The position numbers were made by a program, and so were the translations under genes. Shown here piece after piece: positions 6,660 through 16,600 of a DNA stretch of 64,000 nt (positions are counted from its first letter, which is position 1; the number at the start of each line of letters is the position of its first letter). The stretch spans positions 1 to 64,000 of the forward strand of contig JADIZZ010000023.1 of the NCBI GenBank assembly GCA_016704535.1, read 5' to 3'. Source of the stretch: Betaproteobacteria bacterium. GTDB lineage: Bacteria; Pseudomonadota; Gammaproteobacteria; Burkholderiales; Burkholderiaceae_C. Under the pieces are notes generated by a model, which did not search any database, had not been told where the DNA came from, and worked only from the letters and a program-made list of their open reading frames with translations.

Positions 6660-8519
6660 TCAAACTTCTTCGAGACGGCGGCCGGCCAGGGCCTGGCGGA
6701 TGCCCTGGTTCATGCGGGCGGCAGCGAAGGCTTCGGTGCCTTCGGCCAAGGCCTCGACAGCGCCTTCGATGGCGTGGGCGTCGTCGCCCTGCGCGATGGC
6801 GGCGGTGGCGTCGATCAGGCGCTCGATGTCGGCGCGCTCGGTGTCGCTCAGCAGCGCGCCGTCGGCGGCCAGCGCCGATCGGGTGGCCAGCACCATGCGC
6901 TCGGCGTCGACATGCGCCTCGCGCAACGAACGCGCGGCCATGTCGTCCTCGGCGTGGGCGAAGCCGTCCTTCAGCATCCGCGCGATCTGGTCGTCGGCCA
7001 GGCCGTAGCTGGGCTTGACGGTGACCGCAGCCTCGACGCCGCTGCCCAGTTCACGCGCCGAGACGCTGAGCAGCCCGTCGGCGTCGACCTGGAAGGTGAC
7101 GCGGATGCGCGCCGCACCGGCCACCATGGGCGGGATGCCGCGCAGTTCGAAGCGGGCCAGCGAACGGCATTCGCTGACGAGGTCGCGTTCACCCTGCACG
7201 ACGTGGATGGCCATCGCCGTCTGGCCGTCCTTGAAGGTGGTGAATTCCTGTGCCTTCGCCACGGGAAGGGTCGTGTTGCGCTCGATGACTCGCTCGACAA
7301 GGCCGCCCATCGTCTCCAGCCCGAGGCTGAGCGCGATGACGTCCAGAAGCAGCAGCTCGCCGTCCTTGGCGTTGCCAGCCAGTGCGTTGGCCTGGATCGC
7401 TGCACCCAGCGCCACCACCTCGTCAGGGTTGACGTTGGTCAGCACGGGCTGGTCGAAAAGTTCGCTCACCGCGAGGCGCACCGCGGGCATGCGCGTGCTG
7501 CCGCCGACCATCACCACGCCTTGGACCTCGGTGCGCGAGACCTTGGCGTCGCGCAACACCTTGCGGACGGCCACCAGCGTACGGTCGATCAGCGGCCGGG
7601 CAAGTGCATCAAGCTGGGCGCGCGTCACCGTCACCGCTGCCAGGCCGGCGACCAGCGTGGCCTGCCACACTGCACTGTCTGCGGCACTCAGCGCCTCCTT
7701 GATGGCGCGGGCCGCCACCAACGAGGCGCGCTTGTCCTGCGGCGAGGTCGCCACGACGCCGGCCTGCGCCAGGGCCCAGTCGGCCAGCGCGTGGTCGATG
7801 TCGTCACCGCCGAGCGCCGCGTCGCCGCCGGTTGCAACCACTTCGAAGACCCCCTGCGTCAGCCGCAGCAGGCTGATGTCGAACGTGCCGCCGCCCAGGT
7901 CGTAGACGGCGTAGAGACCTTCGCTGGCGTTGTCCAGCCCGTAGGCCACCGCGGCCGCGGTCGGCTCGCTGATCAGGCGCAGCACGTTCAGACCGGCCAG
8001 CTGCGCGGCGTCTTTCGTGGCCTGGCGCTGCGCGTCGTCGAAGTAGGCCGGCACGGTGATGACGGCGCCAAAGAGTTCGTCGGTGTCGAAGGTGTCTTCG
8101 GCGCGCTGGCGCAGCGTGGCCAGGATCTCGGCCGAAGTTTCCACCGGCGTCTTCTCGCCGTCGCGCGTGGCAATCGCCAGCATGCCGGGGCGGTCGACGA
8201 AGCGGTAGGGCAGTTTGCCGGTGTCGGCCACGTCTGCCAGTTGACGGCCCATGAAACGCTTCACCGAGACCAGCGTGTTCTCGGGGTCCTCGGCCGCAGC
8301 GGCCAAGGCGTCGTGGCCGATCTGGCGGCGGCCCCCTTCGAGGTAGCGCACGGCCGAAGGCAGCAGGAGCCGGCCCTGCGCGTCGGGCAGGCACTCGGCC
8401 ACGCCGTGGCGCACGGCGGCCACCAGCGAATGCGTGGTGCCCAGGTCGATGCCCACGGCAATGCGGCGCTGGTGCGGGTCGGGCGCCTGGCCGGGTTCGG
8501 AAATCTGCAGCAAAGCCAT
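6660..8519 (-). CDS. hscA: Fe-S protein assembly chaperone HscA
   Basis: Specialised Hsp70 that, with HscB, drives transfer of the cluster from IscU to target proteins. The 619-residue protein has an N-terminal ATPase domain (AVGIDLGTTHSLVAAV near residue 20, YDLGGGTFDISLL near 205, VVMVGGSTRMPAV near 335) and a C-terminal peptide-binding domain that should recognise the LPPVK loop of IscU. The length matches the family. It is part of the isc operon, 17 nt downstream of hscB. Confidence 0.97.
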   Translation of the reverse strand: MALLQISEPGQAPDPHQRRIAVGIDLGTTHSLVAAVRHGVAECLPDAQGRLLLPSAVRYLEGGRRQIGHDALAAAAEDPENTLVSVKRFMGRQLADVADTGKLPYRFVDRPGMLAIATRDGEKTPVETSAEILATLRQRAEDTFDTDELFGAVITVPAYFDDAQRQATKDAAQLAGLNVLRLISEPTAAAVAYGLDNASEGLYAVYDLGGGTFDISLLRLTQGVFEVVATGGDAALGGDDIDHALADWALAQAGVVATSPQDKRASLVAARAIKEALSAADSAVWQATLVAGLAAVTVTRAQLDALARPLIDRTLVAVRKVLRDAKVSRTEVQGVVMVGGSTRMPAVRLAVSELFDQPVLTNVNPDEVVALGAAIQANALAGNAKDGELLLLDVIALSLGLETMGGLVERVIERNTTLPVAKAQEFTTFKDGQTAMAIHVVQGERDLVSECRSLARFELRGIPPMVAGAARIRVTFQVDADGLLSVSARELGSGVEAAVTVKPSYGLADDQIARMLKDGFAHAEDDMAARSLREAHVDAERMVLATRSALAADGALLSDTERADIERLIDATAAIAQGDDAHAIEGAVEALAEGTEAFAAARMNQGIRQALAGRRLEEV

Positions 8520-8536
8520 GGGTTGGATTCTTGGGT

Positions 8537-9061
8537 TCAGCGGGTGGCGTCGAGCGCCTCGAGGCGGCGCCCGATGTCGTGACGGAAGCGCGCCACGAAC
8601 ATCAACGCGCGCACCGTCGCGGCCGCGGCCGCGGTGTCCTTGGCGTCGTCGAGCAGCGTGGTCAGCTGGGCGAGCCTCTGGCCTTCGTCCTGCGCGATCT
8701 CGGCGTCCAGCGCCTCGACCGCCGCGGCGTCTGCGGCTTCGTCCAGCGCCTCACGCCAGGCCATCTGCTGCATCAGGAACGCTGCAGGCATCGCGGTGTT
8801 GCGCTCGGCGTCGATGGGCACACCGCGCAGCGCGCACAGGTAGGCGGCGCGGCTGAGTGGGTCCTTCAGGCGCTGGTAGGCCTCGTTGACGCGCACGGCC
8901 CACTGCATCGCCACCCGCTGCGCCGCCGCGCCTTCGGCCGCAAAACGGTCGGGATGCACCTGGGCCTGCAGTTCGCGGCGGCGCGCGTCGAGATCGGCGC
9001 GGTTCAGCGCCTGCCGGGGCGGCAGGCCGAAGAGCGTGAAGTCGTCGTCGCTCAGCTTCAC
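8537..9061 (-). CDS. hscB: Fe-S assembly co-chaperone HscB
   Basis: J-domain protein that delivers IscU to HscA and stimulates its ATPase. The 174-residue protein has the J-domain HPD motif at residues 36-38 (QVHPDRF) and a C-terminal helical domain for IscU. The start is a GTG at 9061 that overlaps the stop of the upstream acetyltransferase gene as GTGA, so its translation is probably coupled to that gene rather than to iscA. Confidence 0.95.
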   Translation of the reverse strand: MKLSDDDFTLFGLPPRQALNRADLDARRRELQAQVHPDRFAAEGAAAQRVAMQWAVRVNEAYQRLKDPLSRAAYLCALRGVPIDAERNTAMPAAFLMQQMAWREALDEAADAAAVEALDAEIAQDEGQRLAQLTTLLDDAKDTAAAAATVRALMFVARFRHDIGRRLEALDATR

Positions 9062-9540
9062 AACGTCTTGCCGTAGAACACCGACAGGCCGTTGTCGGGG
9101 TAGCCGCCGAAGGCCGCACGCTCGGTGTAGCCACAGCGTTCGTACAGCGCGACAGCCTCGTGCTGGTGGCGCCCGGTTTCGAGCACGGCCAGGCGGCAGC
9201 CGTCGGCACGCAGGCCATCTTCCAACGCGCCCAGCAGTTGCACGCCCAGGCGCCGGCCCCGATACGCCGGGTCGACATACATGCGCTTGACTTCGCCGTA
9301 CGCGACGCCGCCTGTCTCGGGCTCGCCTGGCATGCGCCTGTAGGCCGCCGTGCCCATCGCCTGTTCGCCATCGCGCGCGACGAAGAACGCCACGTCGGCG
9401 CCCAACAGCGCCTGCACGTCGAGGATGTGGTTGGCTTCGGGCGGGTAGAGCGACATCAGGTAGCCGTCCAGCGCCGCGAGAAGGGCCTCGACCTCGGGCT
9501 GGTCGGGGCGTTCACGGCGGATGACGAAACGGTCGGGCAT
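9058..9540 (-). CDS. GNAT-family N-acetyltransferase inside the isc operon
   Basis: A 160-residue protein with the GNAT fold: a beta-strand segment ending in YGEVKRMYVDPAYRG and the acetyl-CoA-binding loop YRGRRLGVQLL near residues 88-98, then LETGRHQHEAVALYERCGY, typical of motif B. It should transfer acetyl from acetyl-CoA to an unknown amine. Its stop overlaps the hscB GTG by 4 nt and iscA lies 80 nt upstream, so it is a cistron of the isc operon, where E. coli has nothing between iscA and hscB. A GTG at 9591 could extend the N-terminus by 17 residues; the ATG at 9540 fits the fold better. The substrate is unknown. Confidence 0.85.
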   Translation of the reverse strand: MPDRFVIRRERPDQPEVEALLAALDGYLMSLYPPEANHILDVQALLGADVAFFVARDGEQAMGTAAYRRMPGEPETGGVAYGEVKRMYVDPAYRGRRLGVQLLGALEDGLRADGCRLAVLETGRHQHEAVALYERCGYTERAAFGGYPDNGLSVFYGKTL

Positions 9541-9620
9541 GGGCAGGCGGAGGCGGGAAAGGGCAAGGCGCGGCAGTACCTGTGGATACACGCCGCGCCC
9601 TGCGCGTGGGAGCCGGCGGC

Positions 9621-9944
9621 TCAGACGCGGAAGGATTCTCCGCAGCCGCAGCGGTCCTTCTCGCGCGGATTGTGGAACTTGAAGCCTTCGTTCAGGCCTT
9701 CGCGCACGAAGTCGAGTTCGGTGCCGTCGATGTAGGGCAGGCTCTTCGGGTCGACCAGCACCTTGACGCCGTGGTCTTCGAAGATCACGTCTTCAGGCGC
9801 GATGTCGTCCGCGTACTCGAGCTTGTAGGCCAGGCCCGAGCAGCCGGTGGTCTTGACGCCCAGCCGCACACCCACGCCCTTGCCGCGCCGGCCCAGGTAG
9901 CGTGTGACGTGCCGCGCCGCGGCTTCGGTGAGGGTGACCGACAT
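9621..9944 (-). CDS. iscA: Iron-sulfur cluster assembly protein IscA
   Basis: A-type carrier that receives clusters from IscU and passes them, notably as [4Fe-4S], to client enzymes. The 107-residue protein has the three conserved ligand cysteines at 35 (TTGCSGLAY), 99 and 101 (RCGCGESF). It lies 12 nt downstream of iscU and 80 nt upstream of the acetyltransferase. Confidence 0.97.
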   Translation of the reverse strand: MSVTLTEAAARHVTRYLGRRGKGVGVRLGVKTTGCSGLAYKLEYADDIAPEDVIFEDHGVKVLVDPKSLPYIDGTELDFVREGLNEGFKFHNPREKDRCGCGESFRV

Positions 9945-9956
9945 GGTGCGTGAAAC

Positions 9957-10364
9957 TCAGTGCGAAGCCGTGTCGGCGGGTTGGCCGTGCTTGGCCTTGT
10001 AGTCGTCGACGGCCGCCTTGATGGCGTCCTCGGCCAGGATGCTGCAGTGGATCTTCACCGGCGGCAGCGCGAGCTCTTCCGCGATCTGCGTGTTCTTGAT
10101 CGTCACCGCTTCGTCCAGCGTCTTGCCCTTCACCCATTCGGTGACGAGCGAACTCGACGCGATGGCCGAGCCGCAGCCGTAGGTCTTGAAGCGTGCGTCT
10201 TCGATCAGCCCGGTGGCCGGGTTGACCTTGATCTGCAGCTTCATCACGTCGCCGCAGGCCGGTGCGCCGACCATGCCGGTGCCGACACTGTCGTCGCCCT
10301 TGTCGAAGCTGCCGACGTTTCGGGGATTCTCGTAATGCTCGACGACTTTTTCGCTGTAGGCCAT
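9957..10364 (-). CDS. iscU: Iron-sulfur cluster scaffold IscU
   Basis: Scaffold on which IscS-derived sulfur and iron are assembled into [2Fe-2S]. The 135-residue protein has the ligands Cys37 and Asp39 (GAPACGDV), Cys64 (TYGCGSA) and His106-Cys107, and the LPPVK loop (100-104) recognised by HscA. It sits 27 nt downstream of iscS. Confidence 0.98.
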   Translation of the reverse strand: MAYSEKVVEHYENPRNVGSFDKGDDSVGTGMVGAPACGDVMKLQIKVNPATGLIEDARFKTYGCGSAIASSSLVTEWVKGKTLDEAVTIKNTQIAEELALPPVKIHCSILAEDAIKAAVDDYKAKHGQPADTASH

Positions 10365-10391
10365 GTCATGTACTCCTGGTGCGTTGTTCGG

Positions 10392-11606
10392 TCAGTGCGC
10401 TGCCCACTGGATCGTGCTGATGTCGATGCCTTCCTTGAACATCTCCCACAGCGGCGAGAGTTCACGCAGCTTGGCCACGCGGTCTTGCAGCGTGCTGACC
10501 GCGTAGTCGATCTCTTCGACGGTGGTGAAACGGCCGATCGTCATGCGCAGGCTGGAATGCGCCAGTTCGTCGCTGCGGCCCAGGGCGCGCAGCACGTAGC
10601 TGGGCTCCAGGCTGGCGCTGGTGCAGGCCGAGCCCGAGCTGACGGCGATGCCCTTGACGCCCATGATCAACGACTCGCCTTCGACGAAGTTGAAGCTGGC
10701 GTTGATGTTGTGCGGCACGCGGTGCTCGAGGTCGCCGTTGATGAAGACCTGTTCGATGGTGGAGATGCCGTCGAGCAGTCGCTTGTGCAGCATGCGGATG
10801 CGCTCGATCTCGGCGCCCATCTCGGCCTGGGCGATGGCGAAGGCCGTGCCCATGCCGACGATCTGGTGCGTGGGCAAGGTGCCGCTGCGCATGCCGCGCT
10901 CGTGGCCGCCGCCGTGGATCTGCGCTTCCAGCCGGATGCGCGGCTTGCGTCTGACGTAAAGCGCACCCTGCCCCTTGGGGCCATAGGTCTTGTGAGCCGA
11001 CATGCTGAGCAGGTCGACGGGCAGCCTGGCCATGTCGATGACCACCTTGCCGGTGGCCTGGGCCGCGTCGACGTGGAAGATGATGCCGCGCTCGCGGCAC
11101 AGCCGGCCGATGGTCTCGATGTCCTGGATGACGCCGATCTCGTTGTTCACCAACAGGATGGACGCCAGGATGGTGTCCTTGCGCAGCGCATCCTTGAACT
11201 TGTCCAGGTCGAGCAGGCCGTTGGATTCGACGTCGAGGTAAGTGACCTCGAAGCCCTGCCGCTCCAGCTCGCGCATGGTGTCGAGCGTGGCCTTGTGCTC
11301 GGTCTTCAGCGTGATCAGGTGCTTGCCACGGCTGGCGTAGAAGTGCGCTGCGCCCTTGATGGCGAGGTTGATCGACTCGGTGGCACCGCTGGTCCAGACG
11401 ATTTCGCGCGGGTCGGCGTTGATCAGGCCGGCCACCTGGGCACGCGCCTTCTCTACCGCCTCTTCGGCCTCCCAACCCCAGGCGTGGCTGCGCGAAGCCG
11501 GGTTGCCGAAGTGCTCTCGCAACCAGGGAATCATGGCGTCGACGACACGCGGGTCGCAAGGCGTGGTGGCACCGTAGTCGAGGTAGATGGGGAAGTGCGG
11601 GGTCAT
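10392..11606 (-). CDS. iscS: Cysteine desulfurase IscS
   Basis: PLP enzyme that takes sulfur from cysteine as a persulfide and gives it to IscU and to tRNA thiolation. The 404-residue protein places the PLP lysine at 206 (SAHKTYGPKG) and the persulfide cysteine at 328 (SSGSACTSAS), both identical in position to E. coli IscS. It is the first structural gene after iscR, with a 63-nt gap. Confidence 0.98.
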   Translation of the reverse strand: MTPHFPIYLDYGATTPCDPRVVDAMIPWLREHFGNPASRSHAWGWEAEEAVEKARAQVAGLINADPREIVWTSGATESINLAIKGAAHFYASRGKHLITLKTEHKATLDTMRELERQGFEVTYLDVESNGLLDLDKFKDALRKDTILASILLVNNEIGVIQDIETIGRLCRERGIIFHVDAAQATGKVVIDMARLPVDLLSMSAHKTYGPKGQGALYVRRKPRIRLEAQIHGGGHERGMRSGTLPTHQIVGMGTAFAIAQAEMGAEIERIRMLHKRLLDGISTIEQVFINGDLEHRVPHNINASFNFVEGESLIMGVKGIAVSSGSACTSASLEPSYVLRALGRSDELAHSSLRMTIGRFTTVEEIDYAVSTLQDRVAKLRELSPLWEMFKEGIDISTIQWAAH

Positions 11607-11669
11607 CGAAAGAAGCTCGTCGTCGCAGTCGCGGGAAGGGGTGTCCTGAAGAAGAGGGGCGTCAGCAGC

Positions 11670-12203
11670 TCACTTCGTCAGGGCGTTGCCAAGGGCGAAC
11701 ACCGAATTGGGCGCGGTCACCTTGATCGGCTTGACCACCGGCACGCTGGAAATCGCGCGCCTCACCGGTGAAGCGTCGATCGAGACACCCTTGGCCAATT
11801 GCTCGTCGACCAGCTTCTGCAACGAGATGGAGTCGAGGTATTCGATCATCTTGGTGTTCAGGCTGGTCCAGAGGTCGTGCGTCATGCACTTGCCGGAGTC
11901 CTCGCCCATGCAGCTTTCCTTGCCGCCGCAGCCCGTGGCGTCGATGGGTTCGTCTACTGCCACGATGATGTCGGCCACGGTGATCTCGCCTGCGGCACGA
12001 CCCAGCGAATAACCGCCGCCGGGCCCGCGGGTGCTTTCTACGAGTTCATGGCGGCGCAGCTTGCCGAAGAGCTGCTCAAGGTAGGACAGCGAGATCTGCT
12101 GTCGCTGGCTGATGGCCGCCAGCGCCACGGGCCCGGCGTTGGAGCGCAGCGCCAGGTCGATCATCGCGGTGACGGCAAAGCGGCCTTTGGTGGTAAGTCG
12201 CAT
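11670..12203 (-). CDS. iscR: Fe-S cluster-responsive regulator IscR
   Basis: Rrf2-family winged-helix repressor that senses [2Fe-2S] and shuts off its own operon when clusters are plentiful. The 177-residue protein begins MRLTTKGRFAVTAM, has the helix-turn-helix in the first 60 residues, and carries Cys92, Cys98, Cys106 and His109. E. coli uses 92, 98, 104 and His107, so there is a two-residue insertion in the last loop. The ATG at 12203 has AGGAGA upstream; a further upstream in-frame ATG at 12221 does not. Two IscR-type boxes lie in its promoter. Confidence 0.97.
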   Translation of the reverse strand: MRLTTKGRFAVTAMIDLALRSNAGPVALAAISQRQQISLSYLEQLFGKLRRHELVESTRGPGGGYSLGRAAGEITVADIIVAVDEPIDATGCGGKESCMGEDSGKCMTHDLWTSLNTKMIEYLDSISLQKLVDEQLAKGVSIDASPVRRAISSVPVVKPIKVTAPNSVFALGNALTK

Positions 12204-12306
12204 CGATAAATCTCCTGGCACGAATGGCGCCTAAGGTGCGTTGACAACCAGCCCGGGCCAGACCCAAAGCCTGGATTCCGGCCGGGCGAAACACACTGTG
12301 GTGGCT

Positions 12307-12360
12307 GTGTCCGACTGATTCGGTCAAGTATATCTTAAGCCGACTATTTCAGTACGGCTT
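12307..12360 (-). promoter_or_regulatory. iscR promoter with two type 1 IscR boxes
   Basis: On the minus strand, 12360-12336 matches the 25-nt type 1 IscR consensus almost throughout (core ACTGAAATAGTCGGC), and 12331-12307 matches about 20 of 25 positions (core TTGACCGAATCAGTCGG). The box centres are 29 bp apart. A -10-like TATACT (12332-12327) straddles the junction between the boxes and its start point would fall within the second box. Binding by holo-IscR should therefore block transcription. The upstream box overlaps the stop codon of the phosphatase gene. Confidence 0.8.
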
Positions 12361-12912
12361 AGTCCGCGGGTCGGGTCACGAGCTCTTGTTGAAGCCGTAC
12401 GAGCAACCCATCGCAGGCGTCCTCGACCAGATCGAGCACACGCTCGAATCCTGCAGCGTTGCCGTAATAGGGGTCGGGGACCGCCTGGACGCCGACAAAG
12501 CGGCGTGCGTAGGGCATCAACAGTTCGACGCGGGCGGCGCATCCGGGCGGGGCCTTGCGCTGCAGCCAGCCCAGGTTCTCCTCGTCCATGGCCAGAAGCC
12601 AGTGGAAATTGGTGAAGTCTTCAGCCCGTACCGCCCGCGCGCGTTGCGCAGACAAGTCGTAGCCGCGCAACGTCGCATGGCGCAGGGCGCGCGGGTCAGG
12701 CGGCTCGCCAGCATGGTGGTCCAGCGTGCCAGCTGAGTCGACAGCCACTCGGTGCTGCAGGCCGGCGCGTCGCAGACGTTCCCGCAGCACCCCTTCGGCG
12801 GTAGGCGAACGGCAGATGTTGCCCATGCAGACCATCAAGACACGCAGCTCGACGTCCTCGCCTGCCACCTGGGAGCCGACGCTGCCCTGCATCCACTGCT
12901 TGAGCCGCCGGA

Positions 12913-12916
<4 letters not shown>
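12359..12916 (-). CDS. Low-molecular-weight protein tyrosine phosphatase
   Basis: Class II tyrosine phosphatase acting on phosphotyrosine or a related small substrate. The 185-residue protein has the P-loop VCMGNICRSP near residues 29-38 (CX5R) and the general-acid motif PDPYYG near 147. An N-terminal extension of about 25 residues precedes the usual family start. Its ATG overlaps the uvrB stop as ATGA, so the two are probably translationally coupled. Its last codons contain the upstream half of the iscR promoter. Whether it dephosphorylates a kinase of exopolysaccharide synthesis, as some relatives do, cannot be told; no such gene is nearby. Confidence 0.93.
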
Positions 12917-15027
<2,111 letters not shown>

Positions 15028-15052
15028 TCGGGTTTCCCTGGGGGCGGCGTTT

Positions 15053-15058
15053 TAGAAT
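15053..15058 (+). promoter_or_regulatory. Candidate -10 for the aminotransferase gene
   Basis: TAGAAT in the uvrB/aminotransferase divergent gap, about 120 nt upstream of the plus-strand start. The -35 is not recognisable, so this rests on the hexamer alone. Confidence 0.3.
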
Positions 15059-15175
15059 CGGCCAGCTGCGCGCTGCCCTCGGGCGGCCGGCAAGCAACCC
15101 AAGAGCGTAGCGCAGCATGCGGCCTCCCGCACAGCAACGCCCGCGCAGACGACCCCACCGCACCAGGAACACTCC

Positions 15176-16381
15176 ATGACCGCCTCCCTGTTCGCCGCCG
15201 TCGAGATGGCCCCGCGTGACCCCATCCTGGGTCTGAACGAGCAGTTCAATGCAGATCCCAACCCCGCAAAGGTGAACCTGGGCGTGGGCGTCTACTTCGA
15301 CGACGAGGGCAAGCTGCCCGTGTTGCGTTGCGTGGCGGCGGCCGAGAAGCAGCTGTTGGAGTCACCCAAGGCCAAGGGCTACCTGCCCATCGACGGCATC
15401 GCCGTCTACGACAAAGCCGTGCAGGGCCTGGTATTCGGCGCCGCCAGCGACGCCGTCACCAGCGGCCGCGTGGCCACCATCCAGGCCCTGGGCGGCACCG
15501 GCGGCCTGAAGGTCGGCGCCGACTTCCTCAAGCGCCTGCGTGGCGACGCCACCGTGCTGATCAGCGACCCGAGCTGGGAGAACCACCGCGCGCTCTTCAC
15601 CAACGCCGGCTTCGACGTCCAGACCTACCCCTATTACGACGCCGCCACGCGCGGCATCCGCTTCGGCGCGCTGATGGACACGCTGCGCGGCGCGCCCGCC
15701 GGCACCATCGTCGTGCTGCACGCCTGCTGCCACAACCCAACGGGTTGCGACCTCGACGTGGTGCAGTGGGAACAGATCGCTGGCGCCTGCGCCGAACACG
15801 GTCTGGTGCCTTTCCTCGACATGGCCTACCAGGGCTTCGGCAAGGGCATCGCCGAGGACGGCGCCGCGGTGCAGTGTTTCCTCGCCACCGGCCAGCAGTT
15901 CTTTGTCTCGACCTCTTTCAGCAAGAGCTTCTCGCTCTATGGCGAGCGCGTCGGCGCGCTGAGCGTGGTGTGCAGCAGCAAGGACGAGGCGGCGCGTGTG
16001 CTGTCGCAGTTGAAGATCGTCATCCGCACCAACTACAGCAACCCGCCGACCTTCGGCGCCCAGATCGTGGCTACCGTACTGACCACGCCAGCCTTGCGCG
16101 CGATGTGGGAAGAGGAACTGGCCGGCATGCGCGAACGGATCCGCGCCACGCGTTATGCGCTGGTGACGCAGTTGCACGCCGCCGGCGTGCCAGGTGACCT
16201 GTCCTACATCACCACGCAGATGGGCATGTTCAGCTACTCGGGACTGTCCAAGGAACAAATGCTGCGCCTGCGCAGCGAATTCGGCGTCTACGGTGTCGAT
16301 TCGGGCCGCATCTGCGTGGCGGCGATCAACAGCCGCAACATCGGCGCCGTGGCGGCGGGCATCGCGCGCGTGATGCAGTGA
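15176..16381 (+). CDS. Aromatic/aspartate aminotransferase (class I)
   Basis: PLP enzyme interconverting aspartate, tyrosine or phenylalanine with their 2-oxo acids. The 401-residue protein has family landmarks VNLGVGVYFDDEG near residue 35, HACCHNPTGCDL near 185 and the PLP lysine in STSFSKSFSLYGERVG near 245, and ends SGRICVAAINSRN with the substrate carboxylate arginine. The fold and length match TyrB/AspC; sequence alone does not settle which amino acid is preferred. Confidence 0.93.
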   Translation: MTASLFAAVEMAPRDPILGLNEQFNADPNPAKVNLGVGVYFDDEGKLPVLRCVAAAEKQLLESPKAKGYLPIDGIAVYDKAVQGLVFGAASDAVTSGRVATIQALGGTGGLKVGADFLKRLRGDATVLISDPSWENHRALFTNAGFDVQTYPYYDAATRGIRFGALMDTLRGAPAGTIVVLHACCHNPTGCDLDVVQWEQIAGACAEHGLVPFLDMAYQGFGKGIAEDGAAVQCFLATGQQFFVSTSFSKSFSLYGERVGALSVVCSSKDEAARVLSQLKIVIRTNYSNPPTFGAQIVATVLTTPALRAMWEEELAGMRERIRATRYALVTQLHAAGVPGDLSYITTQMGMFSYSGLSKEQMLRLRSEFGVYGVDSGRICVAAINSRNIGAVAAGIARVMQ

Positions 16382-16496
16382 TCCCTCGACCGCGGGCATC
16401 GGCGGGCTGACACCGGGTCCGATCTGCGCGTGGGAGACCCGTGTTTTCGCTCTATGGACGGCGCAACGGACGCGGCAAGATCGAGAACACGACTGT

Positions 16497-16521
16497 AATA
16501 TTGCTGCACCGCAGCAATATT
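16497..16521 (+). promoter_or_regulatory. Palindromic operator of the CTGC-N3-GCAG (PhaR) type upstream of phaZ
   Basis: Perfect 11-bp arms, AATATTGCTGC and GCAGCAATATT, separated by ACC. The core CTGC-N3-GCAG is the form reported for the PHB-responsive repressor PhaR of Paracoccus and Rhodobacter. An outer pair GACTGTA (16491-16497) and TACAGTC (16527-16533) flanks it. A -10-like TAATAT (16496-16501) overlaps the left arm, which suits repression. It lies 80 nt before phaZ. Confidence 0.6.
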
Positions 16522-16600
16522 GCGCGTACAGTCGCTTACGGGTGAGACAAGCCGACGCCAGCATGGCGCCGCGGCCCTGCCTGCAGAACGGAGCCTTGCG

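Noticed and set aside
16520..16600. Extended N-terminus for PhaZ from an ATG at 16520
   Set aside because: The extra residues lie within the palindromic operator and match nothing; the ATG at 16601 gives the family N-terminus and places the nucleophile at Cys183.
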